Assembly: GCA_010909165.1 (NCBI GenBank)
Contig: VJWM01000068.1
Coordinates: 434,001-498,000, forward strand
Origin: Anthoceros angustus
Taxonomy: Eukaryota; Streptophyta; Anthocerotopsida; Anthocerotales; Anthocerotaceae
Direction of reading: 5' to 3'
DNA length: 64,000 bases
A program made the position numbers and the translations under genes. The notes beneath the pieces are model-generated. The model ran no database searches. It was not told where the DNA came from and worked only from the letters and a program-made list of their open reading frames with translations. Of the stretch, positions 33,482 through 44,539 are shown piece after piece. How positions within the stretch are numbered: the stretch's first letter is position 1; every line of letters begins with the position of its first letter.

Positions 33482-34312
33482 TTAACTCTGTGGGAAGCGA
33501 GATCTGATAAAACCTACAAACCTAAACCGTAAAGGCCTCCTAAAGCAAGTCCTAACAAAACCCCTGCTCCACGGTGCCGCATGATCACTGTCCTCGATGA
33601 TGTAGAGGTCGTTCATCTCCTCCCACAAGACATGGTTGGCGTGCGTCCAATTCGTAGAAGACGTTGAGATGAAATCCAGGAGGGGTGGCAGGTCGGTGTG
33701 AGTCAAGCCGTCGGAGTGAAACTTGGCAATCCACAGCTTGAAGTCCTCCAGTGACTCCGGGTGCTTGGACCACGAGGCCTCGCAGTGATCGTTAGGACCC
33801 AATGGCCACCCATCAAAATGAGAATGCATGAAATAGTGCGCTTCCAACTTCTGGAAGGCACTCTCGCAGTATGAAGTCCAGGTCCAGTCCAAATACTTGC
33901 GACCACGTTCCCTTAGCTCGAAAAGAACTTCAAAGTCCAAGGGGTAGTTCTCTATGTGGTAGATGAGGTCGTTGTGGTCCTCCGCATGCTGCAACAAGGC
34001 ATCAAGCTCCTCGTATGACAGAGGATGCATTGGCTTGTTCGAGTCATAAGACCTGTAAAACAACTCACTCCACATATTAGGATCGGGTGAGCTCGGAGGA
34101 GAGCGTGGAACCCTCCTCCAATGCTGCCCCGCACATGCTGTGGCTGCAGGCTGCGAGGCTTGCGGCATGTGAGGAGGAGAGGGTGGGCCGGTGCCTGCCA
34201 TCCTGCCCACAACCGCAGTATGCCTGCAACACTTCCTGCAGTGGCACCAGGCAGCCGTCTGGATGCCATCCATTTGCAAGAGAAGGAGCATCAAACAATT
34301 CGGCATTACCAT
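33482..34312 (-). CDS. Unrecognised acidic/aromatic ORF (276 aa)
   Basis: An open minus-strand frame with ATG. The first 75 residues are Cys-, Ala- and Pro-rich and low in conviction. From about residue 80 (MWSELFYRSYDSNKPMHPLS) to 250 it reads as a folded, Trp-rich, acidic protein (LSYEELDALLQHAEDHNDLI, HIENYPLDFEVLFELRERG, LDWTWTSYCESAFQKLEAHY, HSHFDGWPLGPNDHCEASWS). The C-terminus is Arg/Phe-rich. A tgtaaaacaactcactcc acceptor-like or branch-like stretch near 34050-34070 may mean the real start is an exon border rather than the ATG given. No family is recognised, and there is no membrane segment. Confidence 0.4.
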   Translation of the reverse strand: MVMPNCLMLLLLQMDGIQTAAWCHCRKCCRHTAVVGRMAGTGPPSPPHMPQASQPAATACAGQHWRRVPRSPPSSPDPNMWSELFYRSYDSNKPMHPLSYEELDALLQHAEDHNDLIYHIENYPLDFEVLFELRERGRKYLDWTWTSYCESAFQKLEAHYFMHSHFDGWPLGPNDHCEASWSKHPESLEDFKLWIAKFHSDGLTHTDLPPLLDFISTSSTNWTHANHVLWEEMNDLYIIEDSDHAAPWSRGFVRTCFRRPLRFRFVGFIRSRFPQS

Positions 34313-34389
34313 GGGCAGGAAGAAATGGGGACGAGGTTAGTTGGTGCTTGGTGCAAGGATGGGAGGAGGCGTCGTGGGTGCCTCCTCCT

Positions 34390-34720
34390 CGCGGCTGCGG
34401 CTCGCCCGCCCGCCCGCCTGCCCGCCTCGTCCCTCGCCCGCCCGCCCGCCCGCCCGCCCGCCTGCCTCGCCCGCCTGCCACAGACCGCCTGCCTCGCCCG
34501 CCTGCCCCGCCCGCCCGCCCGCCCGCCTCCTTCCTTCACCCGCCCGCCCGCCTGCCCCGCCCGCCCGCCCGCCTCGCCCGCCCGCCTCGCCCGCCTGCCC
34601 GCCTCGTCCCTCGCCCGCCCGCCTGCCCGCCTCGTCCCTCGCCCGCCCGCCCGCCCGCCCGCCTGCCTCGCCCGCCCGCCCGCCTGCCCGCCTGCCTCGC
34701 CGTGCCTCGCCTCGCCCGCC
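34390..34720. repeat. CCCGCC-type minisatellite
   Basis: About 330 bp of cgcccgcccgcctgcc and cctcgtccctcgccc units with an 8-40 bp composite period. All frames stay open and give Pro- and Ala- or Gly- and Arg-rich translations, which explains the large overlapping open frames here. Confidence 0.9.
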
Positions 34721-34939
34721 CTCGGCCGCCTTGTCCGGGGTAGGGGGCTCACCACCGCCCGCCTGCCTCGCCCAGGCCAGTGAGCACGCTTGGTGGCGAG
34801 CAGCGCCCGCCCGCCGACGCGCTCGCCTGCACCTCGTCAGCCGTGCCACGCCTCCGACCTCGCCCCTCCCCGAGCAGGTCGGGTCGGTGGCGGCCCGCCA
34901 GGCGGTGTTCTCGCCTAAACCTGCTCCACCCTCTTAGGA

Positions 34940-36190
34940 TATGAACCCTAAAAACGGGCAGGTGGCTTGCCTATGCCACCTAGCGCACCCTAAACTGGAA
35001 CACTCCGCGCGCGGAAAAAAAAATTCTTGATGCGTGCGCGAGAAAAAAACACAGTGAGTGCGAGGAAAAAAAGTAAGTTCCCTTTCTGTCTTCCGGTGAC
35101 CGCGAAGTGGCCGCTTTGGTGCGTTCCCTTTGGGCTACCCCATTTCGGTCGGGTTACCAAACCGGACACCAAAAGTTTTGCGGAAGAAAAAAAATGTCCG
35201 TCCCCTCTGTCCTCTTTGGTATGCCATACATAACCATGGGGCATCGAAAGTCATTCAAGCTTTTTTTTTCTAATTGTATTATACTAATTTTAAATCTTTT
35301 GAATACATTATAATATCTTCTTTAAGTAATAATATTTTTATTCTTTAACTAATAGTATTTTTATTAAAATGTTTTTTTTGATAAAAAGTTGGTAGTTAAC
35401 TAGTTTGAAAGTTTAATTAGCCTAGATGAACTATTACATTCTAATAGTAAAGATTATGAAAATGATTGTTAGAAAATGTTGTTATGAAAATGATTTGTTA
35501 GAAAATGTTGTCGTTTCAATTGGTAATATGCACAACCCAATAACACTCTTTTGGACTCTCGCTAAACTTTTCATTGAGAAATTGCAGAGTATGTTTCCTA
35601 TAAGATGCTGTGTAAGATAGAAGGATAGGTGAAGCTTATTTCCCATAGGATGTTGTTTGAGATTGAAGGATAGGTGAAGCTTACTTTTTTGCATTCTTAA
35701 AACTTATACGTGCAATCTTCACTTTCATAGTTAACTCACACTTTATGCATGGTCTTTACTCCGCCTTTACGTGCTGCTTTTGGCCACCACTTCCAAAAGC
35801 AACATACAAAGGATAACACAACTTTCGCACGCTCTTTTCGCCCACCACTTCTACACACTACTTCTGAATTAGGGTAACACCACTTTCACATGCTACTTTC
35901 GGCCACCACTTCCATATGCTACATCCAAATTAGGGTAACAAATTTCCCTTTTAAGTGCACTCCTCGTACTTAGATAAGGGAGTTATGGAATGATGAATCA
36001 AGATCGGTCTACCATAGGTAGGACATATAATTCCTCTTTTTAAATTATTATTAAACTATATATAAATTAGATTATATGAAATAATTAGATATTCCAACTA
36101 ATAATATTACCCATGCAATTGAGTTAAATTTTTAAGTCTCATTCTGGTTTAATTCACTTTCACCGCCCTGAGATAGCGTTTGAATCTCTC
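34940..36190. other. AT-rich intergenic DNA with a short tandem block
   Basis: No gene is seen. 35755-35945 contains three imperfect copies of a 60-bp-scale phrase (tactttcggccaccacttcc..acac..gggtaacacaactttc), and 35610-35690 holds two copies of aggataggtgaagctta. The rest is AT-rich with homopolymers. Confidence 0.6.
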
Positions 36191-36199
36191 TCAACGTCC

Positions 36200-36577
36200 C
36201 TAGTCCCGACCCTCAAGTTGGGAAATGCTGGTTACTCTCGAAAGTATAGGTACAAGGTATAGGGCTACGTGTGGCTTCACCAAATGTCGTCGTCCTTTGA
36301 ATGACTTCCACAAATCGTTAACAGAGGAGTGGTTTCCGTCGGTAACGTTTTGGTAATTGGCCCTGTACCTTTCTGGAGCAGAGGCATCGTCAAGGCGAGA
36401 CCCAGCACCATTGAGTAGCGTATCCCACAGAGGCCTGGGATCCGACCAACCTATCCCACACAGGCCTGACACCAAAAGGCTCCAGACTTGCGAACAGCCA
36501 ACCCCGCAGGCAGCGGAGACCGTCGACCAGCCGGTGAGGCAAAGCCCGAGGCTATTCACCAGCCAATCCCACAGCGT
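36200..36577 (-). pseudogene. In-frame continuation of the 36578-37627 ORF after its stop
   Basis: About 125 codons lie in the same frame as the upstream gene. The first half (LWDWLVNSLGLCLTGW, CSQVWSLLVSGLCGIGW) is the same kind of Trp-rich repeat of about 20-25 residues. The second half (ERYRANYQNVTDGNHSSVND) is polar. It is either the real C-terminus cut off by a single nonsense codon or decayed repeat sequence. Confidence 0.4.
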
Positions 36578-37627
36578 TTAGCACCTGCGGTGCAGCCAAT
36601 TTCGCACACACAGGGACCCTACGATCAGCCACACCAGCAGGCCAATGACGCCGTCGCGCACCCACCCCAGCACGCCCGCGAGCCCGCGGTGCAGCCAATT
36701 CCACAGATCCCTGGTCCCGCTGATCAGCCACTGCCGTAGCGGCCTGACCCCGGCGCCCAGCCAAACCCACAGGAACCAGAAAACGGCCACTCCCCAGTCC
36801 AGCAGCTCCTTGATCTGGCCGACCAGAGGATGGCGAGCAGAGCCAGGGACGTTCGGTGCTGGCGAGCAGAGCCTAGATCCGCCGAGCCGGAAGTTTCCTA
36901 CCGAATTGACCCGCCGTGTTGGTTGATGCCACACACGCTGGATTCCTCCCGCCGGCTGATGCTCGGCCCTTGCAACTCCGAGAGAATGCTCTTCCGAGTC
37001 TGATTGGACGTCGGGGCGGAGACGGCTCCGCGCTGGGTTCTGCACATCGGCAGCTGGGTCGAAGGTAAACGTATACAGACTCACTAGCGGACGTGAAAAC
37101 CCTTTGCAAAAAGCTGTGATCAGGAGGCTGATATTCCGGTATACAATGACTAATAATCTTAGTAGTAAACCTTCTAGCCACCGCCAACTAGTTAGCAATA
37201 CTTGGAAAGACGCCGAGTATACATGTAAGAATATATTGCGGATTGTCATGGAGAGAAGTGAGAGTATCAGAAAATAAAACAAGATCGTTGTCATACTTGT
37301 CATCCATTGCCACAAAATCATAGCCAGGAGCTTGAACAGACTTACCATACCACTTCCTACCCATTTCCAGAAAGGTACGAAGAAGAGTTCGAGTGGACTT
37401 ACTGACAAATATTGCAAGAAGTCCAGCCATGCTAATGTAACATGAGAATATGCATTTTCTGCTAAACTTGGATACATGTATGAGTTGAGGAAACGTACTA
37501 ATAAATTGTCAGCCCACTCCCAGGAGCTGTACAAATGCTGAGCAATATATGTATGCAAGCGTATTGGTAAGCTTGGTAACATCGTTAATGTGATGAGCCA
37601 TCTTCCTAGCCATGACCATCGGTCCAT
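36578..37627 (-). CDS. Multi-pass membrane protein with Trp-rich C-terminal repeats (349 aa), unrecognised
   Basis: It starts MDRWSWLGRWLITLTMLPS. Hydrophobic stretches at roughly residues 8-25, 75-95, 99-120, 124-140 and 155-178 suggest about five membrane passes. A polar linker (about 190-265; DVQSDSEEHSLGVARAEHQ) leads to a tail of repeated Trp-rich segments (LLDWGVAVFWFLWVWLGAG, LRQWLISGTRDLWNWLHRG, GVIGLLVWLIVGSLCVRNWL). The frame ends at a TAA at 36578-36580, but the same composition continues in frame through 36200 (SLGLCLTGWSTVSAACGVG, SLLVSGLCGIGWSDPRPLWD). The stop may therefore be a mutation or an intron border. No known family is recognised. It is convergent with the 32330 gene. 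Confidence 0.5.
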   Translation of the reverse strand: MDRWSWLGRWLITLTMLPSLPIRLHTYIAQHLYSSWEWADNLLVRFLNSYMYPSLAENAYSHVTLAWLDFLQYLSVSPLELFFVPFWKWVGSGMVSLFKLLAMILWQWMTSMTTILFYFLILSLLSMTIRNIFLHVYSASFQVLLTSWRWLEGLLLRLLVIVYRNISLLITAFCKGFSRPLVSLYTFTFDPAADVQNPARSRLRPDVQSDSEEHSLGVARAEHQPAGGIQRVWHQPTRRVNSVGNFRLGGSRLCSPAPNVPGSARHPLVGQIKELLDWGVAVFWFLWVWLGAGVRPLRQWLISGTRDLWNWLHRGLAGVLGWVRDGVIGLLVWLIVGSLCVRNWLHRRC

Positions 37628-37914
37628 TGTTGATGTATTAAGAGCTGAACAAAAACAAGTTATTTATACTGTTAGTCTTTGCATAAGAAGAGTGAAGATA
37701 AGGAAAGTGTAGATCTCAGCCATGGAAGGACATGCATACCTGATCTCACCGAATGCTGTTATTCGGCATCATTTGCAGTCAGAACTAATATAGTCGAAGG
37801 ACCTGCCGAACGTTGGTTTCCAGAATCTGTAACGGCATGTGAGGACCAGAGTATGACTCTGAACTACTGACGTTTCAGTTTCACACACAAACGGATCAGT
37901 ATTCAAGTATTCAT

Positions 37915-40900
37915 CTACTCGCTCAGATTGGGGCCAGTGCACGCGGTCACGTAGCATTCGGCTTTCAACTGCGCGCTTAGATCCTGGAGCACTTGGTACA
38001 GCATCATCCATTGTGGATGCCTGTGGTCTCCTGCGAGGAAGCTGTGCACGTCCTGCTCAATCTGGATCCAGCTCCGGCCAGGCTCTTTCCGGGAAGCCAT
38101 ACTCTTTCTCAGCTTATTGACATCCTCTAGGCACTCCCACATGGCAGCATCAGCGTATATGTTTGCCATGAGCAGGTAGGCAGCTGGATGTTTCGGGTCT
38201 AAGAGCACAGCACTGTTGAACGCCCGCTGCCCTAGTGCCACATTACCATGCTTTCTGCAAGCACTCAGTAGACATAACCACACTGATAGGTCAGGCTGCA
38301 TTGGCATTTGCCCAAGTAGTTCTTCTGCTCTGCTGAAGAGGCTGGCACGACCCACAAGATCAATCACGCACGCGTAGTGTTGCACCTGTGGGGAAATGCC
38401 ATGGCCTGTGCTCATCGTTTGGAAGTACTCCAGACCTTTGTAGACCATCCCGGCATGACAGCAAGCAGAGAGGAGCGCTAGAAAGGTGACTCCATCCGGT
38501 TTCAGGCCTGCCAGACACATGTCCTCATAGCGCTGCAGAGCATGCTCCCAATCCCCTGCTCGGCATACCAGCAATAAGTGCAGTCCATGAGAGCACATTA
38601 TGGCGAGAGGAGCGCTAGAAAGGTGACTCCATCCGGTTTCAGGCCTGCCAGACACATGTCCTCATAGCGCTGCAGAGCATGCTCCCAATCCCCTGCTCGG
38701 GCATACCCAGCAATAAGTGCAGTCCATGAGAGCACATTATGGCGAGGGAGCGATTCAAACACTCGCTGAGCGTCCACCATGCTACCACATTTTCCATAAG
38801 CATGTATGAGGCTGTTCCCCACAGAAAGACTGCACCCAACTCCACTATTCAAGATACGTTGGTGGATATGCAGACAGGTGGGCAAGGCTCCTAAGCTGCT
38901 GCACGCGTGCAGGACAGATAAAAATGTTGCCTCATCTGCCTGGACATCCTCTGCTTGCATCTGAGCAAATAGTTGCAAAGCCTTTTGTCCTTGGTCCTGT
39001 TGGGCATAGGCTGTGATCATTGCAGTCCAGGACACCACATCCCGCGGTGCCAGTCTGCAAAACACCGTTTCTGCTTCCTTTATGCTTCCACACCTTGCAT
39101 ACATTGTTACCAAAGTACTACCCACGAACAAATCTGCAACAAGACCACATTCTATAGCTGCCGAGTGTATTTTGCGCCCCTGCTCAAGTGCGTTCAGTTT
39201 GACAGTCTGGCCATCTACAAATGCAGCTTGCTCCTTTGCAGCAATCAAGCTACATGCTTGCAAGGCCCCAACAAAGGTCCGTGCATCTGGCTCCAAACTT
39301 CCCTCGCCCATATGCTTGTAAATCTGCAGGGCCCTCTCTCCCTGGTCCTGCTGAACATATGCTGCCATCATTGCATTGCATGAGACCACATCCCACTGCG
39401 GTAGTCTGTAAAACACCTGTTCTGCATCTCTGAGACTCCCACACTTTGCATACATACTAACCAAAATGTTCCCAACAAAGCTGTCTGATTCCAAGCCCAT
39501 GAGAGAAGCTTCAGAATGAAATGTTCTCCCCCTTTCAAGGGAGTCCAGCTTTAGATTTTTCCCATCTACAAGTGCCCACTTCTCTTTTTCTGCGATGCTG
39601 CCACACGCCTGGAGTACACTCACAAATGTCCGTGCGTTTGGACTGACCCCTTTCTCTTGCATCTCTCGGTAAATCTGCAATGCCAGTTCTCCGTGGCCTT
39701 GCTGGGCATGCGCTGCAATGATGGCAGTCCAAGACACCACATCAGGTTGCGACAGTCGCTTAAACGCTTGTTCTGCATCCTTGATGCTCCCACATTTTGC
39801 ATACACGGTAACCAAGGTGTTGCCAACATAAATGTCCGACTCAAAACCCAACGCTACAGCTTGAGCGTGCAGGTCCCTGACCTTTTGCAACACCTGCACT
39901 TTCATGTTGTTCTCATCCACGAGACAACTTTCTTCCTTCTCTGCAATGCTGCCATATGCTTGGAGTATGCTGACAAAAGTCCTTGCATTCTGCCTCACCC
40001 CTTCCGCTTGCATCTGCATATAAATCTGCAGGGATTCCTGTCCTCGGTCTTGCTCAGTATATGCTGCAATCATGGAATTCCATAACACCACATCACGCTG
40101 GTGCAGACTGTAAAACACTTGCTCGGCATCCTTGATGCTTCCACATTTGGAATACATTCTGACCAATGTGCTAGCCACAAACAAATCTGATTCAAAACCT
40201 CTTGCTGTAGCTTCAGCATGAAGACTTCTTCCCTTTTGCAGCAACTCGACCTTCAGGTGTTGCCCATTCACAACAGCAGAGTTCTCTTTCTCTGCTACGC
40301 TCCCACATGCTTGGAGTGCACTTACAAAGGTTCGGGCATTGGGTCGGACCCCTTCCTCCAGCATCTGTTCAAAAAGTTGCAAGGCCTCTTCTCCTTCGTT
40401 TTGCTGAGCATATGCTGCTATCATGGCCGTCCATGAGACCACATCACGTTTGGACAACCTGTCAAATACCTGCTGTGCATCCCTGAGGCTCCCGCACTTT
40501 GCATACATGTTGACTAGAATGCTCCCAACAAACCCATCAGACTCAAACCCATGCCTTGAAGCATCAGCATGGACCCGCTTCCCCTCTTCCAGATCTTCTA
40601 ACCTGCTACAAGCTTTCAATAAGCTAACAAATGTGTACTTGTCCGGCTTCACACCTTCCTGCTGCATCTGTTTGTAGCACGAAAGCGCACCCTGATACTG
40701 TCCCATCTTGCTATACCCTGAAATGATGGCTGTCCAGGAAAAGACAGTCCGGTAAGACAATCGTTTGAATAACAGCAGTCCCTCTGCAAAACCCCCGCAG
40801 TTGACAAGAGTAGCGACCAGAAAGTCCCCCAGAAGCCTGTTGGACTCTAAACCATGTTTTGCCAAATGAGCGTGCACATGCTTTGCTTCTGGAAGGGCCT

Positions 40901-41036
40901 TCTTCTTCAAGCACGCTTGCAAGATGCTCTTATAAATATGCACTGAAGGCACAGTTCCCTGCTGGTCCATGCAGACCAAGGCACCTAATGCTTTGTCCAG
41001 CCGTCCTTCCTTGCACAAGGCTTCTAATTCAAGCAT
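37915..41036 (-). CDS. PLS-class PPR protein, E+ subgroup, interrupted by a tandem duplication
   Basis: Plant PPR proteins of this class bind organelle RNA, usually to direct C-to-U editing. The frame opens MLELEALCKEGRLDKALGAL and runs through about 20 PPR modules (VFSWTAIISGYSKMGQYQGAL, VVSWTAMIAAYAQQ, FVGSILVNMYAKCGS). Four L motifs carry an AEKE..V.G...K...L..GR insertion. The E and E+ motifs (WLCLLSACRKHGNVALGQRA, PGRSWIQIEQDVHSFLAGD) lie at 38340-37960, and no DYW deaminase follows, so a partner in trans would be needed for editing. A 137-bp tandem duplication at 38470-38745 breaks the frame. Without one copy the length is 2985 nt, exactly 995 codons. An in-frame TGA upstream makes the ATG at 41036 the first possible. 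An organelle targeting peptide is not evident, so a 5' exon is possible. Confidence 0.85.
38470..38745. repeat. Tandem duplication inside the PPR gene (137 and 139 bp)
   Basis: 38470-38606 is repeated at 38607-38745. The only differences are two single-base homopolymer changes (cggc/cgggc and tacc/taccc). The unit codes for the module RAGDWEHALQRYEDMCLAG plus its neighbours. The 38607 copy is in frame with the upstream gene and the 38470 copy is in frame with the downstream E/E+ part only near its end. Confidence 0.95.
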
Positions 41037-41720
41037 GTCCACAGACGGAGTGGGAGTCCTGCAAGAGTCACAGTTCTGATATGTTTGTCAACAAGATTGG
41101 GCCAGACACACCATTCAGCTTTCCAACCAAATCCAGAGGGAAAATGCCTTGCCCACCTTGCACTCCCAGCAGCAGCTTGCAGCTGGCCATCCAGCATAGG
41201 TAGATGGGAATCCAGCCAAACAGACTTGTACACCTCCTTCCACCTCATCGGAGTCCCAGTCACAGTGCACTTACAGGTTCTATGACTCAGATCAGAGATG
41301 GTGAACAAAAAACATGCGTTTCACAGTGTGCAGGGTCCCAGTCAGAGAAGGCAGAGATGCCAGAATAGGTGCCAGAGCGGCGTCGACATTGAGAATCTCT
41401 GTAACCGCTGTGGATGACCGAACAACCATGTTAGGAACTCCGCAGGTGCCTTGTTTAGCTCCATATCCCATCCTGCACCTGGACCAGCTCGAAGGCGTCT
41501 GAGGGACACACATCCACCTTCAACCCAACCGGGAAGTGCATGTTCGCCAAACACGGACAGCCGGAAATGGGAGGAGTACGAGTTCCTGTCGGCATCCATC
41601 GAAGCAGTGGAAAAGGAGGGAGGATATTTTCACGATCTCTAGGGACCGGTCGGAGAATTATTTTCCACTATGTCAAAGGACCGGTTGGACGTTTTGGGCC
41701 AACATTTTGTCTCGAGTTCC

Positions 41721-42615
<895 letters not shown>

Positions 42616-43092
42616 ATGAATAAGCGCAAGTTTCTCACGCAAGACGGCCAACAAGATGCCGAAGACACTCCACATCTGATCCGTGGGGATGCACAACACT
42701 ATCTTTGATTCCCTCAACTGTCAAATCTGCTGGAAACCAGTTCTTTGGTTTCAAACATGTTCTCAACAGTTGGATGCTGAACGCTGAAGTCTCCCAAGCA
42801 GTGACTAACGAACAATGCGTCCTTCTTGCACAGTGACTAACGAACAATGCATCCTTCTCCCGCAATGCATATTTCTCGTACAATGCATAGTTCTCGGAAA
42901 GCCACAGGAACGTCTGTCTTCAGGGTTGTATAGTACATGTCAATACTAAGGGTCACAACACACCTCGCCATGGAGGTGTGCCACGGCAAGCAAGCTCTTG
43001 GTACAAACACCGGACGCGCCAGTGCATGGCTTGCCAAGCTCCGCACCTGCGCAGCTCTAATTGGAGCTCGGATGCGCCATGCAGGAGGAGCA
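42616..43092. other. Intergenic DNA between two convergent genes
   Basis: No gene is seen. A short tandem pair, cagtgactaacgaacaatg, occurs at 42800 and 42832, followed by acaatgcata(t/g)ttctcg repeats (42864-42895). Confidence 0.6.
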
Positions 43093-44516
43093 CTAAAACT
43101 TCCGATCCTTGGAGTTGATGAGATCGAAGAAAGACTGGCGAGGCGGTGTGATGACTATGAACGGAGATGAAAGAGTGGAGAGGTAGGGCGTCCCAGGAGA
43201 CGAGGGACTGCTGCCCTTCAACGGTGTCAGAGGAGAAGAGGAGGCGAAAGGAGTAGCAAAGTTGCTTCTCAATGGTCTTAGAGGAGACGAAGAGAGAGGA
43301 GTGGAGATGCTGCTCCTCAGAGGTGTCAGAAGCGATGGAGGAGGAGGCATACGAGGAGGAGGAAGAAGAGGAGGAGGAAGAAGAGGAGGAGGAGGAAGAA
43401 GAGGAGGAAGAAGAAGAGGAGGAGGAAGAAGAGGAGGAGGAAGAAGAGGAGGGGCAGGAGGAAGAAGGAGGGGGAGAAAGAGGAGGGGCAGGAGGAGGAG
43501 AGCTGGGGAGAGGAGCGGCCTTGGAGATCTTCAAGGCTGAGCCAGGGAGCGGAGGCTGAGGCTTGGCGATGGGGGGAGGGCTACCTGGCTGCAGCTGCAG
43601 AGTGTCTTGGGCGGGGGCCGGGAGAGGCTGCCAAGGCGACCTGGGACTGGCAGGCAATCGGTAGGGAGAAAGGGGGGACCTGCGAGGGGAGAAGGCGACG
43701 ACAGAAGACAGGGGATACTCCACAAATGCACGAGGCTTGGCAAGGGAGGAGACCAGGAAGGGACAGTGAAGGGAGGTGGCGGAGAGGAGAGCCGGGCGGG
43801 GCCGGAGGCTGCCAAGGCGACCTGGGACTGGCAGGCAATCGGTAGGGAGAAAGGGGGGACCTGCGAGGGGAGAAGGCGACGACAGAAGACAGGGGATACT
43901 CCACAAATGCACGAGGCTTGGCAAGGGGAGGAGACCAGGAAGGGGACGGTGAAGGGAGGTGGCGGAGAGGAGAGCCGGGCGGGGTCATGGTGGGAGTGAT
44001 GAAGGGCGGGGAAGGAGACGGGGTGTCGTGAGGAGTGTCGTAGGGAGTCTCCTGGCCGGGGTACTCGAGCTCGCTCATGGAGCCGACGCTCCTGGAGTAG
44101 CGGCGGCTCCTAGGATGCTTCGCCTCGCTATGGTTCTTGGCGGCGTCCCCGTCGGAGCCCTCCAATTCCTCCTTCGTCTCCTCCGCGATGGTGAAGAGGA
44201 TCCTGGGCGGCCCCAGCAGCGTGTGCAGCTGCATGTCGTCCCCGTCCAGTGAGAAGATTTTCTCCACCACCTCAGGGTAGAGCGGATTCCTGTCGAACAC
44301 CCCGCGCGGTTGCAGGTAGACGGTGTCCACGGGCACACCGTGCGACAGCACCTCCACGTCCAGCGTGAGCGGGTCATGGCCGATGCTGTTCACCCGAGGA
44401 TTGCCCAGCGCAGTCCTCTTCCAGCACAGCAGGTAGTAGAGCTCCCCAAGCAGCAGCACCACGAAGCAGCCGAACACGATGGCCAAGCCCACTCCCAGCG
44501 TGCTCAGCGAGGCCAT
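43093..44516 (-). CDS. Single-pass plant membrane protein with Pro/Ser-rich cytosolic tail, frame-disrupted
   Basis: The ATG at 44516 gives MASLSTLGVGLAIVFGCFVV, an N-terminal membrane anchor at about residues 8-30 that ends LLLGELYYLLCWKR. A conserved-looking segment follows (GNPRVNSIGHDPLTL, PRILFTIAEETKEELEGSDG). This resembles an uncharacterised plant family with an N-terminal anchor and an RFL(F/Y)TIKEET motif, which I recall but cannot name. The tail is Ser/Pro-rich (TPSPSPPFITPTMTPPGSPL) and carries a poly-Ser tract from a GGA/AGA microsatellite (43339-43455). A tandem duplication (43626-43984) and at least one more shift in the microsatellite split the tail over three frames. The likely end is the frame closing at 43093 (PPRQSFFDLINSKDRKF). 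Confidence 0.6.
43339..43460. repeat. GGA/AGA trinucleotide microsatellite
   Basis: About 120 bp of gaggaggaagaa units inside the tail of the minus-strand membrane protein gene, where it reads as poly-Ser. Length change here would shift the C-terminal frame. Confidence 0.95.
43626..43984. repeat. Tandem duplication inside the membrane protein gene (181-bp spacing)
   Basis: 43626-43801 repeats as 43807-43984 (ggctgccaaggcgacctggg through gagagccgggcgggg). The left copy lacks one G in each of two G-runs (caagggagg against caaggggagg, and aagggac against aaggggac) and has one A/G difference. This parallels the duplication in the PPR gene. Confidence 0.95.
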
Positions 44517-44539
44517 GGGCCGGGGCAGGGCAGGCACCG

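Noticed and set aside
34341-34937. Long overlapping Pro/Ala- and Arg/Gly-rich open frames on both strands
   Set aside because: They are translations of the CCCGCC minisatellite; composition is dictated by the repeat and stops are absent in all frames.
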